A DNA stretch of 16,997 nucleotides from DASSFZ01 sp036514635. GTDB taxonomy: Bacteria > Chloroflexota > Anaerolineae > Fen-1058. Positions 6,786-12,461 of the stretch are shown here, one piece after another (position 1 is the first letter of the stretch; each line of letters opens with the position of its first letter). Location of the stretch: contig DATBWU010000005.1 in the NCBI GenBank assembly GCA_036514635.1, positions 1 through 16,997 of the forward strand. The letters are read 5' to 3'. The notes under the pieces were generated by a model that was not told the DNA's origin, did not search any database, and was given only the letters and a program-made list of their open reading frames with translations. The position numbers and the translations under genes were made by a program.

Positions 6786-8138
6786 TTACCCAACTGAGGC
6801 CGTGCCGGCCAGTTGGCGTGCCTGGGCGATGGCTTTCACCAGATGGTCGGCGGCTTCGCCGCGCCCGTCTTCGCGCAGGTCGGCGGCGACGCCCTCCAGC
6901 CATTGCACAAACTCCGGCACGAGCGCCGGCGGGTTGCGCTCGAACAACTGGCGCGTCTGCTCGGGGTATTTGGCGCTGAGCAACGCGCTGAGGAACTGCA
7001 CTTCCGGCGGCTGTTGCTCCTGGATGAATCGGATGATGGTGTTGCCGATGTGCTGAAGACGCTGATAGGTCTTGGCATCGCCGGCCTTCTGCGCGGTCTG
7101 CATCTCCGTGCTGAGGATGTTGAGGAACAGATCGTCCAGCGCAGAGGCGCGCGCGCGCACGGCCTGATCGAGATTCTCGCTCACCAACAACTCGCGCAGC
7201 ACCGTCACGCGCCGCTCAACAGCGAGCTGCGCCTCCGCGTCGAGCTTGTCGCGGAGCGCCAGAATCTCCTTCCGTAATTCGATGAGCCGGTTCGCTTCGT
7301 CCGTGTTCTTGGCGGCTTTGGCGGCGTCGATCTTGCCGGTGAGCGCCTGAAAGAAGGGGTAGTCGAGGAGCGCCCGTCCGATGGTGAGCAGCGCCTCGCG
7401 CGTTTCGGCGTCGGGCGCCAGGATCAGTTGATCGAGTAGTTTCTCGCGCGTGGGCGTCGCCGCGAATGCCTCCAGTGCGTCGGCTTGCGACCTGGCTTTC
7501 TGGCCGAGCGTGGACAGATCGAGGATGCGGTTGCGCAGCGCCGACAGGCGCGCGAATTCCTGCGGCGGATTGTCGGCTTGCGCGCTGGCGAGCGCGATAT
7601 TGAGCAGTTGCAGAAACTGCCCGTCGATCTGGGCGTCGTTCTGCCGGACGATCGCCTCGAGCGTCGCGTCGTCGCGCGCATCGAGCAGCCGCTGCAACAG
7701 ATCGACGCGCGCCTGCTGCGCCCGGATCATGTCCGGCGTAATGCCGTCGGCCTGCAAGATGCGGTCGAGCAGCGATTGCAGTGTGAAGAACTGCTGCGGC
7801 TGAAGCAGGTAGGCCTTGCGCTTCTCAGGCGGCACGGCGTTCATTACGGTCTGCGTCAACTGGCCGATGATCTTCTGCTGATCGACGTTGTGCAGTCCGG
7901 TCTCCATCGGCAGGAAGATCAGCGCGAGCTCCTTCGCCGCGTCGTGGTATAGAAACGGCGCAGCCAGCGCGCCACTATTGTGGCAGTTGGGGCAGGTGAA
8001 CATGTTCAGGCGGCCCGTCAGCAGGCGCGCTTTCAGCTCCGGCTGATCCAGGGCGTCGATGACGCGGTAGATCGGCACGGTGATCGGCGCCCGGCAGAAT
8101 GGGCAGGAGAGGGCAGTGGGTGCAGGAGCGAACTTCAT
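6786..8138 (-). CDS. CpXC domain protein
   Basis: 450 residues. The N-terminus carries two CxxC pairs, CPFC (Cys12, Cys15) and CPNC (Cys49, Cys52), spaced as in the CpXC domain and expected to bind one zinc ion. The rest (about 85-450) is a long, charged, Leu/Ala-rich, mostly helical region with no recognisable enzyme motif, signal peptide or membrane segment. CpXC proteins are common in Chloroflexota and their role is unknown; a scaffold or nucleic-acid/protein-binding role would be a guess. The start is ATG 8138, preceded by AAAGGAAA on its strand. It is on the same strand as the histidine kinase upstream but separated from it by a 180-bp gap that contains a nested palindromic element, so a shared transcript is uncertain. 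Confidence 0.85.
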   Translation of the reverse strand: MKFAPAPTALSCPFCRAPITVPIYRVIDALDQPELKARLLTGRLNMFTCPNCHNSGALAAPFLYHDAAKELALIFLPMETGLHNVDQQKIIGQLTQTVMNAVPPEKRKAYLLQPQQFFTLQSLLDRILQADGITPDMIRAQQARVDLLQRLLDARDDATLEAIVRQNDAQIDGQFLQLLNIALASAQADNPPQEFARLSALRNRILDLSTLGQKARSQADALEAFAATPTREKLLDQLILAPDAETREALLTIGRALLDYPFFQALTGKIDAAKAAKNTDEANRLIELRKEILALRDKLDAEAQLAVERRVTVLRELLVSENLDQAVRARASALDDLFLNILSTEMQTAQKAGDAKTYQRLQHIGNTIIRFIQEQQPPEVQFLSALLSAKYPEQTRQLFERNPPALVPEFVQWLEGVAADLREDGRGEAADHLVKAIAQARQLAGTASVG

Positions 8139-8170
8139 TCAGTTTCCTTTCACGACAGTATTTCTCTCAG

Positions 8171-8310
8171 AGCGTGTTTGAAAATGAGCATAGGCAGGTG
8201 ACCGGCACTTCAAATCCGGCTTTCAACGGCGGTTTTGCCCCACCCACTGGGTGGAAAAGCACCCCAAAGTGCCGGTCACCTTCCACTCCATTGATTTTCC
8301 AAACAGGCTC
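8171..8310. repeat. Nested palindromic (MITE-like) element
   Basis: Three palindromes are nested in one 140-bp element. The outer imperfect arms are AGCGTGTTTGAAAATGAG (8171-8188) and TGATTTTCCAAACAGGCT (8292-8309). The middle arms are a perfect 15-bp inverted repeat, AGGTGACCGGCACTT (8196-8210) and AAGTGCCGGTCACCT (8267-8281). The core is a CCACCC/GGGTGG hairpin (8240-8254). It encodes no protein. It lies between the histidine kinase stop codon and the start of the CpXC gene and differs from the word-repeat elements in having no tandem words. Confidence 0.8.
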
Positions 8311-8318
8311 ACTTGCCC

Positions 8319-9878
8319 CTACTCGATCGGGAGCGAGAACGATACGCTCGTGCCTCGACCGGGCGTGGATTCGATCCAGATGCGGCCACCATGCGCTTCG
8401 ACGATCGCCCGGGCAATGTATAACCCCAGGCCCGTTCCCTGCGCGCGGCGGCTGAGCGCGTTGTCCACGCGATAGAACCGCTCGAAGATGTGCGACTGTT
8501 CCTCGATCGGGATGCCGATGCCCTGATCGCTGACGGTGATCTCCACAGTATCCGGCTTGACGCGGCCCGACACGCGAATCGTCCCGCCCGATGGCGAGTA
8601 TTTGATCGCGTTGCCGATCAGGTTGTTCAGCACCTGCTCGATGCGGGCCGCGTCAGACTGCACCGTGGGGAACCGCGCCGGAAAATCGGCGGCGAGCGTG
8701 TGGGTCACCGTCTGCGTGCGGAAAAGTTCGATCTGGCGCCTGGCGATGGCGTCGACTTCGACACTGCCCCGGTTCAGTTTCAGCGCGCCGGCCTGCAAGC
8801 GCGACGCATCCAGCAGGTTGTCGATCTGCTGCCGCAGCCGATCGGCCTCTTCTTCGATAATCCTCGCGCTCTCGCGCACCGTGTGCGGGTCCCAGTTCGC
8901 GTCTTCGCGGCTGAGCGTCCCGGCGTAGCCTTTAATCAGGGCAACAGGCGTTTTCAGCTCGTGCGAGATGATCGAGATGAACGTGTTCTTCAGATCATCG
9001 GCCTCGCGGAAGCGGGTGATGTCGCGCACGTTGGCGATAACGTTCACCAGCCGCCCTTCGCGGTCGATCAACGGCGCGTAGGTGATGCCGACGCTGACGC
9101 GCGTCCCATCCGCACGCTGCAAATCGCCTTCCACGTACAGCGGCCCGCTCGCTATCAAGCCCGCGCTGCTGCGCGTGACCAGCGGCCACCCACCCGCCGC
9201 CGCGTCGGACAGCGACCGACCGGCGCGAATGTCGCGCAGGACGATCACCTCGTCGTGAGATTGCCCGATCGCTCGCGCCGCCGACAGGCCAGACAGCCGG
9301 GCCAGCGCCTGGTTGAAGCGGGTCACGCGAAACGAGGGACTCAGGATCATCACGCCGTCCGCGCTGGCTTCCAGAATCGCGTCGAGCCGGCGCTTCTCCT
9401 GCGCCACTTGCTGGTACAGCCGCGCGTTGTTGACGGCGATGGCTGCCTGCTCGGCGAACGATTGCAGCACCTGTCGATCGTTGGCATCGAACGCGCCGCC
9501 GGAATGGCGAAAAATGTAAATCGCGCCGACGGGCTGCTCGCCGATCTGCATCGGCAACGCGACTACTTGTTGGAGCGGCATGCCGGCGGCCAGCGCAATC
9601 TGCGCCAACTGCCGCCGTCCCAACCCCTCGACCCCGTTCGACCACAGCGGCGCGAACAGGGTGAGCAACTGCGCCGGGATACCAAAACTGGCGCGGACGG
9701 TGTAGATGCCGTCGGCGTCGTCGTCGCGCAGCACGATCAGCCCGGCGTGCCCCGACAGCATTTCGCCTGCGGCTTCCAGGATCAGGCGCAGCACCGACGC
9801 GAGCTCGAGTTCGGCCGTCAGCGCGCGGCTGATCTTCAACAAGTACTCGCGTTGCCGGACTCGATAATCGGTGAGCAC
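8319..9878 (-). CDS. Soluble GAF–PAS sensor histidine kinase
   Basis: 519 residues with no membrane segment, so a cytoplasmic sensor. Order: GAF domain (about 10-158), PAS domain (about 163-290), HisKA dimerisation domain with the phospho-accepting His306 in SHELKTP, and an HATPase domain with the N box (NNLIGNAIKY, 418-427), G1 box (DQGIGIP, 451-457) and G2 box (GTGLGLYI, 481-488). All catalytic parts are intact. It autophosphorylates on His and passes the phosphate to a response regulator; the divergently placed regulator at 10800-11663 is the nearest candidate. The signal is unknown; GAF and PAS domains bind small ligands or cofactors. The start is a GTG with no Shine-Dalgarno but with an extended -10 box just upstream, so the transcript may be leaderless. 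Confidence 0.93.
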   Translation of the reverse strand: MLTDYRVRQREYLLKISRALTAELELASVLRLILEAAGEMLSGHAGLIVLRDDDADGIYTVRASFGIPAQLLTLFAPLWSNGVEGLGRRQLAQIALAAGMPLQQVVALPMQIGEQPVGAIYIFRHSGGAFDANDRQVLQSFAEQAAIAVNNARLYQQVAQEKRRLDAILEASADGVMILSPSFRVTRFNQALARLSGLSAARAIGQSHDEVIVLRDIRAGRSLSDAAAGGWPLVTRSSAGLIASGPLYVEGDLQRADGTRVSVGITYAPLIDREGRLVNVIANVRDITRFREADDLKNTFISIISHELKTPVALIKGYAGTLSREDANWDPHTVRESARIIEEEADRLRQQIDNLLDASRLQAGALKLNRGSVEVDAIARRQIELFRTQTVTHTLAADFPARFPTVQSDAARIEQVLNNLIGNAIKYSPSGGTIRVSGRVKPDTVEITVSDQGIGIPIEEQSHIFERFYRVDNALSRRAQGTGLGLYIARAIVEAHGGRIWIESTPGRGTSVSFSLPIE

Positions 9879-9888
9879 AGTGTGGTCG

Positions 9889-9897
9889 ATTATAACA
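9889..9897 (-). promoter_or_regulatory. Extended -10 promoter of the histidine kinase, probably leaderless
   Basis: On the minus strand this reads TGT-TATAAT, a perfect -10 hexamer with the TGn extension and no convincing -35. The -10 ends ten bases before the GTG start at 9878, putting the predicted first transcribed base only about three or four bases before the codon. Confidence 0.6.
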
Positions 9898-9976
9898 TAG
9901 TTGACGAGGCTTCGACGCGATCGATGTGCACGAAGCGGATCGGCGTTCGCAATCGATCAACTTGATGCTGGTTGGC

Positions 9977-10005
9977 TTGACATTGGATCGTGTGTGTGGT
10001 AGCCT
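9977..10005 (+). promoter_or_regulatory. Promoter of the V4R–response regulator pair
   Basis: A perfect TTGACA (9977-9982), a 17-bp spacer ending in TGG, and TAGCCT (10000-10005) as a weak -10 with a TGn extension. It is in the 210-bp divergent gap opposite the histidine kinase promoter and would give a leader of about 77 nt. Confidence 0.5.
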
Positions 10006-10076
10006 TGAGCCTCGCAGGCTCTGGCGGATCGCCACGCGCAGTGTGCCGTGTCAGTCTGCGCTTGCGCACGATGAGC

Positions 10077-10082
10077 GGAGGG
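10077..10082 (+). promoter_or_regulatory. Shine-Dalgarno fixing the GTG start of the V4R protein
   Basis: GGAGGG, six bases before the GTG at 10089. The in-frame ATG at 10071 overlaps this site and would lack its own, so the GTG is preferred. Confidence 0.65.
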
Positions 10083-10088
10083 TCTAAC

Positions 10089-10718
10089 GTGTCGGTCGAG
10101 AAAAGCGGCTACTACTATCCGAACAAGATGGCCCGCATTTACCTCTTGGCGATGGAAGAGATTATGGGCAAGAACGGCCTGAATGCGGTACTGAATATGG
10201 CCAAGCTCTCTCACATGATCGACAACTACCCGCACGACAACCTGGACAAGCAAGTCGACTTCAGCGATTTTTCGTCATTGAACGCGGCCCTGGAAGAGAT
10301 GTATGGCCCGCGCGGGGGGCGCGGCCTGGCCTTGCGCGCCGGACGCGCTTCGTTTGCGCGCGGCTTGCAGAGTTTTGGCGCGATGGCCGGCGTGGGCGAC
10401 CTGGCTTTCAAGGTTCTGCCGTTGGGCACGAAGATGAAAATGGGCCTTCCAGCGCTGGCCGGTATCTTCAGCCAGATCAGCGATCAGATCAGCCGAGTTG
10501 AGGAGAAAGACGACCACTTCACGTATGTCATCGAACGTTGCCCGGTGTGCTGGGGTCGCCGCGTGGACAAGCCGGTGTGCTACGCGGCAGTGGGCGTGCT
10601 GCAAGAAGGGCTGCGCTGGGTGAGCGGCGGAAAAGAGTTCCGCGTGGATGAATTGACCTGCCACGCCGTCGGCGACGAGAAGTGCACCTTTGCGGTTTAC
10701 AAGGAGCCGGTAGGCTGA
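10089..10718 (+). CDS. V4R domain protein
   Basis: 209 residues, soluble. The C-terminal half (about 120-205) has the V4R (4-vinyl reductase-like) signature: Cys-rich 'CPVCWGR' (151-157), Cys164, and the closing Cys191 and Cys199 in 'CHAVGDEKCTF'. In known V4R proteins the domain binds small hydrophobic molecules and serves as a sensor or in tetrapyrrole and phenolic metabolism; the cysteines may bind metal. The N-terminal 80 residues are helical and resemble the leader region of other V4R proteins. The start is GTG 10089 behind a strong Shine-Dalgarno. It is followed 81 bp later by a response regulator on the same strand and faces a histidine kinase, so a ligand-sensing role in that signalling module is plausible (inference). 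The ligand is unknown. Confidence 0.82.
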   Translation: MSVEKSGYYYPNKMARIYLLAMEEIMGKNGLNAVLNMAKLSHMIDNYPHDNLDKQVDFSDFSSLNAALEEMYGPRGGRGLALRAGRASFARGLQSFGAMAGVGDLAFKVLPLGTKMKMGLPALAGIFSQISDQISRVEEKDDHFTYVIERCPVCWGRRVDKPVCYAAVGVLQEGLRWVSGGKEFRVDELTCHAVGDEKCTFAVYKEPVG

Positions 10719-10786
10719 ACGGCGCTGACCCGCCGGGACTGCTGCCGGAAGCGCAGTTCGGCAGATGGCACTTCGATCACCATGGC

Positions 10787-10792
10787 AGGGAG
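10787..10792 (+). promoter_or_regulatory. Shine-Dalgarno fixing the response regulator start
   Basis: AGGGAG, seven bases before the ATG at 10800. It lies downstream of another in-frame ATG at 10782, which therefore is not preferred. Confidence 0.6.
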
Positions 10793-10799
10793 ACTCTTT

Positions 10800-11663
10800 A
10801 TGGCGGATCGACCGAGCATTCTGGTTGTCGAAGACGAGCGCGACACGGCGGACATGTTGAAGGCCTACTTCGAAGCCCAGGGCTATTATATTCGCTGGGC
10901 CTCTTTTGGCGCCGACGCGCTGCGGATGGCGGAGGAGGCCGAGCCCGATCTGATCCTCCTCGACATACGCCTCCCCGACATCGACGGCTATGAAGTGTGC
11001 CGCCAGTTGCGCGGCCAGCGCCGCACCGAGCAAGTCCCCATCATTTTTCTCACCGAGCGCCGCGAGCGCATCGACCGCCTGTCCGGTCTGGAGCTTGGCG
11101 CGGTTGATTACATCACCAAGCCCTTCGACATTCAAGAACTCCGCTTGCGCGTGCGCAATGCGCTGAAGCGCTCGCGCTTCGAAACGCTGGTCGATCCGAT
11201 CACCGGCCTGGCCGGCCAGCCGCTGATCGATGAGAAGCTGGCGTCGCTGATCGGGCAGAAGGGCTGGGCGCTGTTGAGTGTGAACGTGGAGGGACTGGAC
11301 AGCTTCGGCGATGCGTACGGCTTCGTAGCGCGCGACGACGCGGTACGCGCGCTGGCGCTGGTTTTGAGCAACACGACCTCCGAAGGCAACCAAGACCCCG
11401 ATACTTACTTCATCGGCCAGTTGACTGAAAACAATTTTCTGATCGTCGTGGATGCCAGCCGCTCGCAGGAATTGCGTGATCGGCTGGCGCTACGCCTGAA
11501 GCAGGCGATCAATTATTTCTATCCCGCCAAAGACCGGCACGCACAGGCTGCGCAACGCCCCCCGCTGCAGTTGTCGCTGGGCGTGCTCACGGCGTCGGAT
11601 CGCAAATTCGACTCGGCGGAGGCAGTGAAAGAAGCGGCGTTCGAATCGATGGCGTCGCTGTAG
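10800..11663 (+). CDS. Response regulator with degenerate GGDEF domain
   Basis: 287 residues. The receiver domain (1-122) is complete: acidic pocket Glu11-Asp12, phospho-acceptor Asp55, Thr85 and Lys107 (KPF). The output domain (about 127-280) has the fold landmarks of a diguanylate cyclase, 'DPITGLAGQPLIDEKL' and 'VNVEGLDSFGDAYG', but the catalytic GG(D/E)EF motif reads LTENN (208-212). It should therefore not make cyclic-di-GMP; such relics often bind GTP or partners. No I-site is visible. It probably receives phosphate from a histidine kinase, most likely the divergent one at 8319-9878 (inference), and shares a transcript with the V4R gene. The next gene starts 39 bp downstream but has its own promoter. 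Confidence 0.88.
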   Translation: MADRPSILVVEDERDTADMLKAYFEAQGYYIRWASFGADALRMAEEAEPDLILLDIRLPDIDGYEVCRQLRGQRRTEQVPIIFLTERRERIDRLSGLELGAVDYITKPFDIQELRLRVRNALKRSRFETLVDPITGLAGQPLIDEKLASLIGQKGWALLSVNVEGLDSFGDAYGFVARDDAVRALALVLSNTTSEGNQDPDTYFIGQLTENNFLIVVDASRSQELRDRLALRLKQAINYFYPAKDRHAQAAQRPPLQLSLGVLTASDRKFDSAEAVKEAAFESMASL

Positions 11664-11686
11664 CGCGGGTTACCGGCCTCCGGCAG

Positions 11687-11695
11687 TGGTATAAT
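11687..11695 (+). promoter_or_regulatory. Extended -10 promoter of the glycosyltransferase, leaderless
   Basis: TGG-TATAAT: a perfect -10 with the TGn extension. Its end lies seven bases before the GTG start at 11703, so the predicted first transcribed base falls at or one base before the start codon. No Shine-Dalgarno and no clear -35. Confidence 0.62.
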
Positions 11696-11702
11696 CGGTG
11701 GC

Positions 11703-12440
11703 GTGAAGCCGCTCATCGTCGTCCCCACGTACAACGAAGCCGAAAATATCCCTAAACTCGTCGCCGCACTCTTTGCCCTACAGATCCCCAATCTCGAAGT
11801 GCTCGTGGTCGATGACCAGTCGCCGGATGGAACCGGCCAGATCGTCGATCAACTGATGCCCAGCTACACGGGCCGCCTGCACGCGCTGCACCGCACCGGC
11901 CCGCGCGGGTTGGGCCGGGCTTATCTGGATGGCTTCCAGTGGGGGATTGACAACGGGGCCGATGCCGTTGTCCAGATGGATGCCGACTTCTCACATTCGC
12001 CCACGTACCTTCCCCGTTTCCTGTCGCTGATTCGAGAATACGAAGTCGTCGTCGGCTCGCGCTACGTCGTCGGCGGCCAGCTCGACAGAGAGTGGGAAGC
12101 GGGTCGCATCATGCTGTCGGCGTGGGCGAACTTCTATGCGCGCAACATTCTGCGCATGAAGACGCACGACGTGACGGCCGGTTTCAAGTGTTGGCGGCGA
12201 TCGGCGCTGGAAGCGATTCGCCTGGAGCGTGTCCGGTCCAACGGCTACGTGTTCCAGGTCGAAATGGCTTACCTGTCCGAGCGCCTGGGCTTGCGTGTGC
12301 TGGAAGTTCCGATCTACTTTGAAGACCGCCGCATCGGCAAATCCAAAATGAGCATTCCAGTCAAGCTTGAAGCCGCGTGGCGCGTGTGGCAGGTGTGGCT
12401 GCGCCATCGCCGCGTGCGACCTTTACCCCCCACTCGCTAA
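11703..12440 (+). CDS. DPM1-type polyprenyl-phosphate glycosyltransferase (GT2)
   Basis: 245 residues, soluble GT-A fold. The family moves a sugar (often mannose or glucose) from a nucleotide-sugar onto polyprenyl phosphate at the inner face of the membrane. Seen: 'PTYNEAENI' (8-16), the DDQSPDGT loop (37-44), the metal-binding DAD (93-95) in 'QMDADFSHSP', 'VVGSRYV' (about 115-121), 'DVTAGFKCWRR' and the terminal 'RRIGKSKMS' motif. There is no C-terminal membrane segment, unlike CsbB- or GtrB-type relatives, so it resembles bacterial polyprenol-phosphate mannose synthases. The start is GTG 11703, directly after an extended -10, so probably leaderless. It ends 21 bp before the YfhO–flippase gene, in which the lipid-linked sugar could be flipped and used (inference). 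The donor sugar cannot be told from the sequence. Confidence 0.9.
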   Translation: MKPLIVVPTYNEAENIPKLVAALFALQIPNLEVLVVDDQSPDGTGQIVDQLMPSYTGRLHALHRTGPRGLGRAYLDGFQWGIDNGADAVVQMDADFSHSPTYLPRFLSLIREYEVVVGSRYVVGGQLDREWEAGRIMLSAWANFYARNILRMKTHDVTAGFKCWRRSALEAIRLERVRSNGYVFQVEMAYLSERLGLRVLEVPIYFEDRRIGKSKMSIPVKLEAAWRVWQVWLRHRRVRPLPPTR

Positions 12441-12458
12441 TCTCCCATCTCCGATTAG
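12437..12458. repeat. Short inverted repeat at the GT2/YfhO junction
   Basis: CTAATC (12437-12442) and GATTAG (12453-12458) flank a 10-nt loop. The left arm contains the GT2 stop codon and the right arm ends three bases before the YfhO start. It may be a minimal word-repeat element or a translational coupling structure; too short to decide. Confidence 0.45.
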
Positions 12459-12461
12459 CCC

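Noticed and set aside
8490..9965. 491-codon open frame on the plus strand
   Set aside because: It is antisense to the histidine kinase, whose domains are all intact; its translation is Arg/Ala-rich with no motif, as expected of a shadow frame in high-GC DNA.
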